Source: Marvinbryantia formatexigens
Lineage (GTDB): Bacteria > Bacillota > Clostridia > Oscillospirales > Ruminococcaceae
Assembly: GCA_021771035.1 (NCBI GenBank)
Contig: JAETPU010000002.1
Location: forward strand, 186,001-250,000
Direction: 5' to 3'
DNA: 64,000 nucleotides
Position 1 is the stretch's first letter. The number at the start of each line of letters is the position of its first letter. Below the pieces are notes generated by a model. It was not told the origin of the DNA and did not search any database. It worked only from the letters and a program-made list of their open reading frames with translations. Shown here piece by piece: positions 26,101-35,568 of this stretch. The position numbers and the translations under genes are program-made.

Positions 26101-26520
26101 TTGTGGTACAATGTTCACACAGGGCGTGAATATGCAATCATCTTCGATGATTGGGGGAGTTTCCCTCACTGGTCCGAAGGTATGGACGTTGTTTGGCAGG
26201 GGCAAAGTGTGAAATGTCCCAATAGGTTCTAAAATTATGGTACAATATTCGCGTGGAACGTGAATATCTCGAAGTTTCTCTCACCGGCCTGAAAGCACGG
26301 CCGGCGTTTGGCAAAGCCAAACTGTGAAATGTCCTGGTAGGTTCTAAAATTATGGTACAATGTTCGCAAAGACTGCGGATATGCAATCATCTTCGAAAAT
26401 GCAATCATCTTCGATGATTGGGGGAGTTTCCCTCACTGGTCCGAAAGTATGGCCGGCGTTTGGCAAAGCCAAGCCCGAAACATCCCGGTTCGTTTTAAAA
26501 TTATGATATGATGATTTTAT
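26101..26520 (+). repeat. cluster 2 of the structured hairpin repeat (4 units)
   Basis: Same family and orientation as the cluster at 21951-22450. The -10-like boxes are TACAAT 26107-26112, TACAAT 26241-26246, TACAAT 26356-26361 and TATGAT 26507-26512. The hairpin after the second box (26245-26267) is ATATTCGCGT-GGA-ACGTGAATAT, with one G-U pair. Units then carry CCGGCC/GGCCGG-type and GTTTGGC-AAA-GCCAAAC stems and the linker TTCTAAAATTATGG. Box-to-box distances are 134, 115 and 151 nt; the differences equal copies of an 18-nt submotif starting GCAATCATCTTCGA (one copy at 26134, two at 26383 and 26401). The fourth box lies 250 nt before addB. Confidence 0.85.
26504..26512 (+). promoter_or_regulatory. 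possible extended -10 promoter upstream of addB
   Basis: TGA-TATGAT, the last promoter-like box of repeat cluster 2, is the nearest recognisable promoter element 5' of addB. There is no good -35. Leader length would be about 245 nt. Confidence 0.3.
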
Positions 26521-26763
26521 ACAACGTGAGTCAATCATCCAGAAGGACTCAGGAAGGTCAAATTTTTAATATGGATGCGAAAAACTATCGTGAAAAAGGA
26601 AAGCGCAGCCGCTGACGGCATCATTGCCGGACATGGCATTCGGATGCAAACCGCAGGTATTCATAGGGCAGACGTCCGGAGAGCGGATACAGGCCGTCAC
26701 TAGTCTATCGGTTTGCGCGAGAGCCGGCCGAAAGGCGGCCGGGACAGGGGAGGGGATCAAACG

Positions 26764-29700
26764 ATGCTGCAATTTCTATTAGGCCCGTCAGGGAGCGGCA
26801 AGTCCAGGGAAATTCTGAACCGGGTGTGCCAGAGGGCCCGTCAGGGGGAAAAGAGCATTCTTCTGGTGCCGGAGCAGTTCTCCTTTGAGAGTGAGCGGGC
26901 TCTCTACCAGGCGCTGACTCCCGGCCAGGTTCTGCTGGTTCAGGTGCTCAGCTTTACCCGCCTTTGCAATGCGGTTTTCCGGGAATATGGAGGCTTGGCA
27001 GGCCAAGTGCTGCAGGACAGCGCCAGGCTGATTTTGATGAGCGTTGCCGTGCAGGAGATGCGCGATACGCTGAGTTTCTATGAGGGCAGCCTGGAGTCCA
27101 GCGCTTTTTTGTCCAGTGTCCTTCAATTTGTGGATGAGATGAAAAACGCTGGGATTTCTCCCGAAGAACTCAGGGCGGTCTCCCAGCAGGTCAATGAGGA
27201 GGGGCTGCAGAAAAAGCTGGGGGAACTTTCCCTGGTGGCGGCAGCCTATGAGGCGCTGGTGTCCAGGAGCTATGTGGACGAGCGGGACAACCTGAGCCGT
27301 GCGAATGCCCTTTTGCAGGAGCATAATTTCTTTGCGGACACAGCCGTTTTCCTGGACGGCTTCAAGGGCTTTACTGCGGTGGAGCTTCGGCTGATTGAGA
27401 CGATGCTGGTGGATTCCCCGCTGGTGTGTGCGGCGCTGTGTGCGGACAGCCAGGAGGACCGCGAGGCCGGAATGGGCCTGTTTTCGCCGGTGAAGCAGAC
27501 CATGGGCCGCCTGGCGCGCATGGCCAAGGAAAATTCCATCCCGGTGGCTCAGCCCCAGCTGCTGCCACGGGGCAGGCGGTACCGCAGTGCAGCTCTGGCA
27601 CATCTGGAACGCACCTATTACCAGGAACACGCTCGCGCAGGGCAAACTTGCCCTGCATGTGAGGGGATTTCCGTATTTGCGGCTCAGAACCCCTATGACG
27701 AGGTGCAGACAATCGCGGCGCAGATTTCCCATCTGGTACTGCATCAGGGGTACCGCTACCGGGACATTGTGCTTATTGCCCGCAGCGCGGCCCCCTACGA
27801 GCAGGCGGTGGAATCCATCTTTCACCGGCAGGGAATCCCGGTTTTCTTCGATAAGCGCACCCAGGTTCTCTCCAGGCCCCTGATTACGCTTCTGGTGGGG
27901 GCATTGGATGCCGTAAAAGGCTCCTGGGATACCGCTGCGATTTTTGCGGCCTTAAAAACCGGGCTGTTTGGATTATCTGTACAGGAAACAGCCCAGCTGG
28001 AGAATTACTGCTTTGTCTGGAAAATCCGGGGACAGGCCTGGGAAGAGGATTTCACCGGCAACCCGGACGGGTTCGGCGCCATGCTGGCAGACGCCCAGGA
28101 GCGCCTGGAGCAGATAAATTCCCTGCGCCGGCGGGTGATGGAGCCGCTGTGCAGGCTCAGGCTCCGCCTGGAGCACTGTGACGGCCTGGGCTTTGCCAAA
28201 GCACTGTACTATTTTTTAGAGGAAATCAAAATCACGCAGACCATCACCCAGCACGCCCAGCTTTTGGAGGAAATTGGCGAGGAGGCCATGGCCCGGGAGG
28301 ATTCCGCCCTTTGGGACGCCCTGATAGAGGTTTTGGATCAGTTTGCACTGTCGCTGGGCGGCGTGTTTTTGCCGAAAAAGCGGCTCATCGATCTGTTTTC
28401 CCTGGTGATAGGCCAGTTGGATTTGGGGCAGCTGCCCCAGACCGTGGATCAGGTCCTCTTTGGCGCGGCGGACCGGGTACGGCCCAATTCCCCGAAGGTG
28501 GTCTTCCTTTTAGGGGCCAATGAAGGGGTGTTCCCCCAGGCAGTGGCGTGTGCCGGGCTGCTTACGGACAATGAGCGCAAGGCTCTCCTGGAACTGGGCC
28601 TGCAGCTGGCGGAGGATACCTCCCAGCAGGTGCTGGCAGAACGGTATTTTGCCTATATGGCAGTGGCTTCCCCCAGCGAAAGGCTGTTTGTCAGCTATGA
28701 CAAGGCGTCCCTGTCCGGGGCCGGGATGGTGGAATCCTCCATTGTCAGGGAACTGCTGTCTCAGTTTGAGGATCTGAAGATTCAGGACACCCTGAACCTG
28801 CCGGACCGGTTTTATCTCACCGGGGAGTCCGGCGCGTTCGATCGGCTGACCAGCCGGTATTCCCAACGGGAGGACGTGCTGGTTTCGTCCCTGCGCCAGG
28901 TGTTTCTGCGCCGGGAGGACACCGGGCCGCTGCTTAGAAAAATAGAGGATCGGATTGCCAATCCCGGGCACCGTCTGCGCCGGCCCGAGACGGCGAGGGC
29001 CCTCTTTGGGGAAACCATGCGCCTGTCGGCCTCCAAGCTGGACCGGTTTTATGGATGCCGGTTCTCCTATTTCTGCTATGACGGGCTGCGCCTGAGGCCG
29101 AGGCGGCGGGCCCAGCTCTCCCCGCTGGAGTCGGGAACGGTGATCCATCATGTGCTGCAGGTGATGCTGCAGCGGCATTCCCCGCAGGAATTGTTTTCGC
29201 TTACATTGGAACCGCTGCGGGAAGAGGTCAACGAGATTCTCAGGGATTTTCTCACCCAGCAGATGGGGGAGGATGCCTTAAAAAACAACCGTCTGCGCTA
29301 TCTGCTGGCCAGGCTGGCCAGGCTGTTGGTACGCCTGATTGAAAATTTGGGCCGGGAATTTTCCCAAAGCAGCTTTGTGCCTGTGGATTATGAAATGCCC
29401 ATCGGCCCCAAGGGCGAGGTGCAAAGCCTGCGGCTGAAAATCCCCTCCGGCGGGGAGATCCTGGTGGAGGGCGTGGTGGACCGGGTGGACATCATGGAGC
29501 GGGAGAGCGGACGCTATGTGCGCATTGTAGATTATAAATCCGGCAGCAAGCTATTTAGCCTGAGCGATGTGCTGTATGGAATGAACCTGCAGATGCTGGT
29601 GTACCTGTTCTCCATCTGGGAAAACGGAGAGGATTCCCTGGCGGGGGTTATCCCCGCGGGAGTGCTCTATGTCCCGGCCAGGGAGACCATCACCAGCATC

Positions 29701-30168
29701 TCCCGCCAGGAGGCTTCGGCCCCGCCCCAGGCTGAGCTGCAGCGGGCCTGGCGAATGAACGGGCTGTTATTGGATAACCTGGAGAGCATCCAGGGCATGG
29801 AACAGGAGGTGGCTGGAGTATTTATCCCGGCAAAGCTGAAAAAGGACGGCTCCTTTGATTCCGCCTCCAGTGTGGCGAGCCTGGAGCAGCTGGGAAAACT
29901 TAAAAAATATGTGGAGCGCACCATCATCCAGATGGGGGAGGCGCTGCACCAGGGGGAGATCGACGATTTCCCCGTAGGGCACACGGTACTGCCCTGCCAG
30001 TACTGCGATTTTAAACCCATCTGTGCCCACAGCGATCCCCAGCGGCAGCTCTTAATTCCCACCATGGGCCCCAAACAGGTGTGGGAGCAGATTGAAAAAT
30101 CCCTACAGGAAGGAGGAGATGAGGATGGCGGTCAGGAATTGGACTCCTCAGCAGCAGGCCGCGATTGA
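26764..30168 (+). CDS. addB: AddAB helicase-nuclease subunit AddB
   Basis: Subunit B of the AddAB complex, which resects double-strand breaks for RecA-dependent repair. 1134 residues from the ATG at 26764 (GGGGAGGGG about 7 nt upstream); an open frame 17 codons longer lacks such a site. It begins with Walker A LLGPSGSGKS, followed by VPEQFSFESE. A RecB-type nuclease domain lies at the C-terminus with RIVDYKSGSK. The iron-sulfur cluster cysteines are visible: one in FYGCRFSYFC (about residues 764-770) and three in CQYCDFKPIC (about 1079-1088), the CxxCx5C arrangement of AddB. Its end overlaps addA by 44 nt. Confidence 0.95.
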   Translation: MLQFLLGPSGSGKSREILNRVCQRARQGEKSILLVPEQFSFESERALYQALTPGQVLLVQVLSFTRLCNAVFREYGGLAGQVLQDSARLILMSVAVQEMRDTLSFYEGSLESSAFLSSVLQFVDEMKNAGISPEELRAVSQQVNEEGLQKKLGELSLVAAAYEALVSRSYVDERDNLSRANALLQEHNFFADTAVFLDGFKGFTAVELRLIETMLVDSPLVCAALCADSQEDREAGMGLFSPVKQTMGRLARMAKENSIPVAQPQLLPRGRRYRSAALAHLERTYYQEHARAGQTCPACEGISVFAAQNPYDEVQTIAAQISHLVLHQGYRYRDIVLIARSAAPYEQAVESIFHRQGIPVFFDKRTQVLSRPLITLLVGALDAVKGSWDTAAIFAALKTGLFGLSVQETAQLENYCFVWKIRGQAWEEDFTGNPDGFGAMLADAQERLEQINSLRRRVMEPLCRLRLRLEHCDGLGFAKALYYFLEEIKITQTITQHAQLLEEIGEEAMAREDSALWDALIEVLDQFALSLGGVFLPKKRLIDLFSLVIGQLDLGQLPQTVDQVLFGAADRVRPNSPKVVFLLGANEGVFPQAVACAGLLTDNERKALLELGLQLAEDTSQQVLAERYFAYMAVASPSERLFVSYDKASLSGAGMVESSIVRELLSQFEDLKIQDTLNLPDRFYLTGESGAFDRLTSRYSQREDVLVSSLRQVFLRREDTGPLLRKIEDRIANPGHRLRRPETARALFGETMRLSASKLDRFYGCRFSYFCYDGLRLRPRRRAQLSPLESGTVIHHVLQVMLQRHSPQELFSLTLEPLREEVNEILRDFLTQQMGEDALKNNRLRYLLARLARLLVRLIENLGREFSQSSFVPVDYEMPIGPKGEVQSLRLKIPSGGEILVEGVVDRVDIMERESGRYVRIVDYKSGSKLFSLSDVLYGMNLQMLVYLFSIWENGEDSLAGVIPAGVLYVPARETITSISRQEASAPPQAELQRAWRMNGLLLDNLESIQGMEQEVAGVFIPAKLKKDGSFDSASSVASLEQLGKLKKYVERTIIQMGEALHQGEIDDFPVGHTVLPCQYCDFKPICAHSDPQRQLLIPTMGPKQVWEQIEKSLQEGGDEDGGQELDSSAAGRD

Positions 30169-33100
30169 CACAGCCGGCGGCACGCTTCTGGTGTCCGCAG
30201 CGGCAGGCAGCGGAAAAACCGCTGTATTGGTACAGCGGGTGATACAAAAAATCCTGGATGAAGAGAATCCGGTGGATGCCGACAGGCTCTTGGTGGTGAC
30301 CTTTTCCAACGCGGCAGCCAGCGAGATGAAGGAGCGCATTGTGGCCCAGCTCGCAGAGCTTTCCCAGCAGCAGCCGGAAAATCTGCGGCTCAAGGGGCAG
30401 ATCCTCAAGATGGAGCAGGCTCACATCAGCACGGTGCACGCCTTCTGCCTGGATCTCATTCGGGAAGAGGCCCACACGCTGGATTTGGAGGCGGATTTCC
30501 GCATTGCGGATGACAACGAGCTGAAAATTCTGTTGAGCACCACCGTGCATGAGTGTGTGGAGCAGTGCTATGAACGCGATGAATCCGGAGAGTTCTGCGC
30601 CCTGGCGGAGCTTATCTCCAGCGGGCGGGACGACAGCAGGCTCATTAAAACCATCCTGAGGCTGTATGCGTTTGTGCGCTCCCATCCCTTTTATGAGGAC
30701 TGGCTGCGCGAAAAGCTGGACTTCTACCGAACCCAGAGGCCCTTAGGCGCTACCGTATGGGGGAAAGAGATCCTGGAGTACACAAAGGATGTGCTGCGCT
30801 ATGCCATGGGGCTGTGCCAGCGGGGAATCCAGCTTATGCAGGGGGACCAGGCGCTGCAAAAGGCCTATTTGGGGGCTTTCCAGGCAGATTGTCAGCTGCT
30901 TGAGGAGCTGCTGGGGCGCTGCGGCCAGGCGGACTGGGACGGCGTCTATGCGCTGCTGCATCCGTTAAAATTTTCTCCCTTAGGGCGTTTGAGCAACTAT
31001 GAGGATACCGCCAGAAAGGATTTGACCCAGGGGCTGCGCGCCCAGGTGAAAAAGCTTTTGACCCAGCTGGCGCAGCACCAGTTCTGCGCTACCGGGGAGG
31101 AGGCCCTGGAGGATATCGGGGCGGCCTATCCCAAGGTCAAGAGCCTGTTTGAGGCGGTGCAGCTCTTGTGCAGGCGTATGTGGGAGAAAAAGCGGGAACG
31201 CCGCATCATTGATTTTTCCGACATGGAACACCTGGCGCTCAAGCTTCTGGTGGAACAGACCCCGGATGGGGCCAGGCGCACCGAGTTTGCCCGGCAGCTT
31301 TCACAGCGGTTTCATGAGGTGCTGGTGGATGAGTTCCAGGACACGAACGAAGTGCAGGATCTCATTTTCAGGGCTGTTTCCCAGGATGAGGAAAACTTGT
31401 TTTTGGTGGGGGACGTCAAGCAGAGCATCTACCGCTTCCGCCAGGCCATGCCGGAAATATTCCTGGAGAAAAAGCGCAGCTATCATCCCCTTGTTCCGGG
31501 GGAGAACCCGCAGTTTCCGGCGGTTTTGGTTTTGGACCGCAATTTCCGCAGCCGGGTTCAGATTACGGATTCCGTCAACTTCATTTTCCGCCAGCTGATG
31601 AGCCGGGAATTGGGGGAAATTGAATATGACGATTCGGAGTGCCTGGTGTGCGGCGCCAGTTATCCGCCGGCGTCTGACAGGGGCTGCCGGCTGACACTGA
31701 TAGATTGTACGGATAAGGGGGACGATTACACCCGGGAGGAGGCCGAGGCCGCCTATATCGCATCCCAGATCCGCCGTATGGTGCAGGAGGGGTATCCTGT
31801 TTCGGAGAACGGTGTGCTGCGCGGTGCCAAGTACCGGGATTTCGCGGTGCTCATGCGCTCGCCCTCCTTTCGCAGCGCCACCTACATCCGTGCCATGCAG
31901 GCGGCAGGCGTGCCACTGTGGGCGGATTTGCCCGCGGGCTTTTTGGAGAACCGGGAGATTTTGGCGGTGGTATCCCTATTGCGGGCGCTGGATAATCCGC
32001 TGGGGGATATCCCACTGGTGGCGGCCATGCTCTCGGAGCTCTTCTGGTTCAGCGAGGATGAAATTGCCCAAATCCGCCTGACAGACCGTAAACGCCCCAT
32101 GTACCTCTCTCTGCTGGCCCTTCGGGAGGATCCCCGTTGGGAGAAGGCAGCTGGATTTTTGGAGGAATTTGAACGGCTTCGCACCTTAGCCACCGTCCTG
32201 CCCGCTGACCGGCTGATTCAGAGAATCTATGACGATACTGGGTTTGTACAGTCCATCCAGGCGCAGCCGGATGCCCAGGACAGGCGGGAAAATTTATTTT
32301 TACTGATGGAATACGCGGCCCGCTATGAGCAGATGGGCTATCGGGGGCTTTGGGGCCTGGTACGGTTCCTGGACGAGCTGGGGGAGCAGGGCGCGGATCT
32401 TTCCCCGGCGGTCACCTTCTCGGAATCCGCGGACGTGGTTAAGCTCATGAGCGTGCACCGCTCCAAGGGCTTGGAGTTTCCCGTGGTGTTTTTGGCGGAT
32501 ACGGCCCGGCAATTTAACCGGGAGGATCTGCGCAGCCCAACCCTGCTGCATTCCCAGATGGGCTTTGCCTGCATGGGAAGGGATCCCCAGCTGGCGGTGC
32601 AGTATCCCACTGTTCCCCACGAGGCGCTCAAATTAAAGCTGGAGTCCGCCTCCCTCTCCGAGGAAATGCGGGTTTTGTATGTTGCGCTCACCCGGGCCAA
32701 GGAGACGCTGATTCTCACGGGGGCCCTGGAGAACCCGCAGAAAAAGCTGGAAGCTCTGGCCATGAGCCTGACGGATTCCCCCAAGCTCCCGCCGCATCTG
32801 CTGCGCAGCGCCTCCTGCCCGCTGGATTGGCTTTTGGAGTGCCTGCTGCGCCATCCCGACGCGGCACAGCTGCGTGAGATGGCCTCGGCGGATGGGCAAA
32901 TCGTCTTGGAGGACGGGGCCCATTGGGAATTTTCCATTGTGCCGGGGGAGGCCCCCTCCCGGGAGGAGGCCCGGCGGATGGGGGAATTTACCGCGCCCGA
33001 CGAGCAGCTGGTAGAAGAACTGGCCCGAGAGATTTCCTGCCGCTATCCCCATGAGGAGGCCACGCGCATCCCCTCCAAGCTGGGAGTGTCCGAGCTGGCC

Positions 33101-33664
33101 CATCAGCAGTCCCAGGCCCAGTTCCGCTTTCGCCGCCGGCCCGCCTTTCTCAGCGGGGAGGAGCTCTCCGCAACTCAGCAGGGCCAGGCGATGCACACCT
33201 TTTTACAGTTTGCCGACTATGACCTGGCCCGAAAGAATGTAGAGGAGGAGCTCCAGCGCATGGTGCGCCTGCAGTTTTTGTCCCCCCAGCAGGCACAGAC
33301 CATCCGCCCGGCAAGGCTGCGGGCCTTCTTTGCTTCCTCTTTGGCCCAGCGGATGTTTGCGGCCAAGGCCGTATGGCGGGAGGTAAAATTCCTGCAGCAG
33401 GTGAAGGCCAGCGAGCTGGGCTATGACACCGGGATCGAGACCATCACCGTACAGGGCGTGGCGGACTGTGTCTTCCAGGAGGAGGACGGCGCGGTGCTCA
33501 TCGACTACAAAACGGACCGGGTAAAAACCCTGGAGGAGCTGGTGGAACGCTATGCCCCACAGCTGCGCTGGTACCGCAGGATGGTGCAGGACAGTTTGGG
33601 GATTCCCGTCAAGGAGTGCCGGATCTATTCCCTGCACCTTTCTGGGGACATCCTGGTGGAGTAG
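30125..33664 (+). CDS. addA: AddAB helicase-nuclease subunit AddA
   Basis: UvrD/Rep-type helicase plus RecB-type nuclease, the motor subunit of AddAB. 1179 residues from the ATG at 30125 (MAVRNWTPQQQAAID), chosen because AAGGAGGA lies 8 nt upstream; an ATG at 30119 is too close to it. Visible motifs: Walker A at residues 25-32 (AAAGSGKT), TFSNAAASEMKERI, HAFCLDLIREEA, VLVDEFQDTNEVQ (motif II), VGDVKQSIYRFRQA, MSVHRSKGLEFPVVFL and YVALTRAKETLIL. The C-terminal nuclease ends with VLIDYKTDRV near residue 1130. It begins inside the end of addB, so the two are translationally coupled. Confidence 0.96.
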   Translation: MAVRNWTPQQQAAIDTAGGTLLVSAAAGSGKTAVLVQRVIQKILDEENPVDADRLLVVTFSNAAASEMKERIVAQLAELSQQQPENLRLKGQILKMEQAHISTVHAFCLDLIREEAHTLDLEADFRIADDNELKILLSTTVHECVEQCYERDESGEFCALAELISSGRDDSRLIKTILRLYAFVRSHPFYEDWLREKLDFYRTQRPLGATVWGKEILEYTKDVLRYAMGLCQRGIQLMQGDQALQKAYLGAFQADCQLLEELLGRCGQADWDGVYALLHPLKFSPLGRLSNYEDTARKDLTQGLRAQVKKLLTQLAQHQFCATGEEALEDIGAAYPKVKSLFEAVQLLCRRMWEKKRERRIIDFSDMEHLALKLLVEQTPDGARRTEFARQLSQRFHEVLVDEFQDTNEVQDLIFRAVSQDEENLFLVGDVKQSIYRFRQAMPEIFLEKKRSYHPLVPGENPQFPAVLVLDRNFRSRVQITDSVNFIFRQLMSRELGEIEYDDSECLVCGASYPPASDRGCRLTLIDCTDKGDDYTREEAEAAYIASQIRRMVQEGYPVSENGVLRGAKYRDFAVLMRSPSFRSATYIRAMQAAGVPLWADLPAGFLENREILAVVSLLRALDNPLGDIPLVAAMLSELFWFSEDEIAQIRLTDRKRPMYLSLLALREDPRWEKAAGFLEEFERLRTLATVLPADRLIQRIYDDTGFVQSIQAQPDAQDRRENLFLLMEYAARYEQMGYRGLWGLVRFLDELGEQGADLSPAVTFSESADVVKLMSVHRSKGLEFPVVFLADTARQFNREDLRSPTLLHSQMGFACMGRDPQLAVQYPTVPHEALKLKLESASLSEEMRVLYVALTRAKETLILTGALENPQKKLEALAMSLTDSPKLPPHLLRSASCPLDWLLECLLRHPDAAQLREMASADGQIVLEDGAHWEFSIVPGEAPSREEARRMGEFTAPDEQLVEELAREISCRYPHEEATRIPSKLGVSELAHQQSQAQFRFRRRPAFLSGEELSATQQGQAMHTFLQFADYDLARKNVEEELQRMVRLQFLSPQQAQTIRPARLRAFFASSLAQRMFAAKAVWREVKFLQQVKASELGYDTGIETITVQGVADCVFQEEDGAVLIDYKTDRVKTLEELVERYAPQLRWYRRMVQDSLGIPVKECRIYSLHLSGDILVE

Positions 33665-33999
33665 AGGGATTCTACCGAGGGCATTCTCCCATATAAACGG
33701 ACTCGACCGTTGGTTTACTTGGGGGAATTCAGGGCAAATCCCCTTGCTGTGCCGGGAGGGATTGGCTACAATGAAGCTGTGGCCCGGCGTTCTGGCCCGG
33801 GAAAATATCGGCTTACCGTGAGCGGGTTCGGGAGCTTTTGGACTGGCAGGCAGGCCTGGACACGGCTGGGCGGCAGCCCGGCACCTCAAAGATGCGGCAA
33901 AGCCCGTGTGGCAGAAATCCGCTGCCCCCCTCTTTATACGAGCTGTTATGGCACATGGGCAGGGGCGGCGGAAATAAAACAGAGAAAGACGGTGCACAG
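33665..33999 (+). other. intergenic stretch, nothing recognised
   Basis: 335 nt between addA and the XRE-type gene. An open frame runs into the XRE gene from 33838, but it has no start with a good ribosome binding site. I see no terminator with a T-tract and no clear promoter. Confidence 0.4.
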
Positions 34000-34832
34000 A
34001 TGGAACCTTCCACTATGGGACAACTGATTGCGTGCAGGCGCAGAGAGCTAGGGATGACACAGCGGCAGCTGGCGGCGAAACTGAATATTACGGATAAGGC
34101 TGTCTCCAAGTGGGAACGGGGCCTGAGCTGTCCGGATGTAACGCTGCTTGCCGGCCTGGCACAGGCGCTGGAAATCAGCACGGGGGAGCTGTTGGATCCC
34201 CGGCAGAATTCGGATGGGACGGATACCCAGCGGGAGAAGGCGGTGGAACAAACCCTGGCATATGCGGCCCACTCGGTTCGCCGGGTATCCCGCAGGGTGC
34301 GGCTCATCTCATTTGCCAGCCTGTCCGCCGCGTTTTTCATCGGGATTCTCACCTGTGCCATCTGTGATTGGTGCATCGAGGGGGCGTTCACCTGGTCCTG
34401 GTACCCCGTTAGTTCCATTTTGTTTGCCTGGGCGGTTCTGGCGCCCGCTGTCCTCATGGAGCGCGGCGGCGTTGGGACATCCTTAGGGGTTCTCACTTTG
34501 CTCATTTTGCCCTATCTCTATGTTTTAAGCCTTCTTGTGGGGGATTCCAGGCTGATGATGGCCCTGAGCATCCCCTGCGCGGCGATTGGGATGGGCTATT
34601 TATGGGCCATTTACCTGTTGTTCCGGTTTCTGCCTCACAAACGGTGCCTTTCGGGCGCAATCTCCCTGGTGTTGGCTGTTCCGGTATCGTTTCTGATAAA
34701 CCTGGTCATGGCAAACCTGCTGGGGGACGCGCTTTTTGGGATGTGTGGGATCTCTTGGGGGGCTCCCTGGCGCTGGCGGGGGCGGGCGTGCTTTTCTGGC
34801 TGCATCTGCGCAGAAGTTCCCGTCCCGAATAG
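34000..34832 (+). CDS. XRE-family regulator with membrane domain, apparent -1 frameshift
   Basis: The N-terminal 70 residues form a Cro/C1-type helix-turn-helix (MGQLIACRRRELGMTQRQLA, then DKAVSKWERGLSCPDVTLL), so it should bind DNA. About five hydrophobic segments follow, giving the common clostridial layout of a membrane-tethered XRE regulator. Near residue 245 the frame breaks: the reading frame from 34000 leaves hydrophobic sequence after LLGDALF at the T5 run 34733-34737. The -1 frame continues with WDVWDLLGGSLALAGAGVLFWLH and stops at 34832, a good last helix. The original frame instead runs to 35079 with low-complexity sequence and crosses the terminator at 35007-35030. I infer loss of one T. 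Real mutation, sequence error and slippage are all possible. The ATG at 34000 has a weak ribosome binding site. Confidence 0.65.
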
Positions 34833-35568
34833 GGCAAACCGCCGGAGCAGGGAAACGCTCCCGCCCAGGGACTGCGTATGTGGGGGTATCGAATCCCCCA
34901 TTACAGTTTCCTTGTGGGTATTTAGGGAGAGAATGGGACGGGCTGTGCCTGGGATGGCTTCTTTGGATACCATCCGAGCCTATAAGAAAAGATGGAATCT
35001 GTCTGGAAGGGGAGCGATGCTCCCCTTTTTGTGTTATACTGGAGGAAACCAATCCGATAAGCTGAGGTTTCCCCCATAGGGATATGCTTCGGGGTGGTGT
35101 GCTATTTTCCTCTAGGCAGCCGGCCGGTATCATACACCAGGGAAGCGCCGTACTCCCGGTGCGGCTGGGGTGCGCAGGTGTCTTCATTTTATCGGATGCC
35201 GCTTGGACTGCGGTATTGGGACGGCCCGGACGGGTATCGCGGCTGTTCTTGCTTTGGACACCGGCTGGATTTTTGCGGCGTCTGAAAAGCTCTTGGCAAC
35301 GCCGGAATACGCACCGTTCCCCGGCTCTTCTGCTTTGGCTGGTGGAACCCGGCGCCGTAAAGGATGCCGTTTCCACATTTCTGGGCGGGCCAAACGCGAA
35401 CCCCTTGAGGGCACGGAACGGTTTGGCTCACTTTGTGCGGGCGATGCAAAGAGGCAGCGGCGGAAAACCGGGCGTGTATCCAGATGGGGGTTCATCATTT
35501 GCCGGTTGCTTCGTAATATGAAATACCGGAGCTCTGAGGCTCTGGAAAACGATAAAGGGGGAATCAGG
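34833..35568 (+). other. intergenic stretch with terminator and weak promoter boxes, no gene
   Basis: About 735 nt without a supported gene. It holds the terminator at 35007-35030. Just after it is an extended -10, TGT-TATACT at 35032-35040, without a good -35. Nearer the next gene are TTCATC (35491-35496) and TAATAT (35514-35519), 17 nt apart, the likeliest promoter of the DUF2974 gene. Open frames through this stretch look like read-through of GC-rich sequence. Confidence 0.4.
35007..35030 (+). terminator. intrinsic terminator after the XRE gene
   Basis: AAGGGGAGC/GCTCCCCTT with a GAT loop is followed by a T-run. Its position about 175 nt past 34832 supports that stop as the true gene end. 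Confidence 0.85.

Noticed and set aside
21951-26520. Repeat clusters considered as insertion sequence ends or a composite transposon
   Set aside because: No transposase frame lies between them, the clusters are direct rather than inverted, and no target-site duplication is visible.
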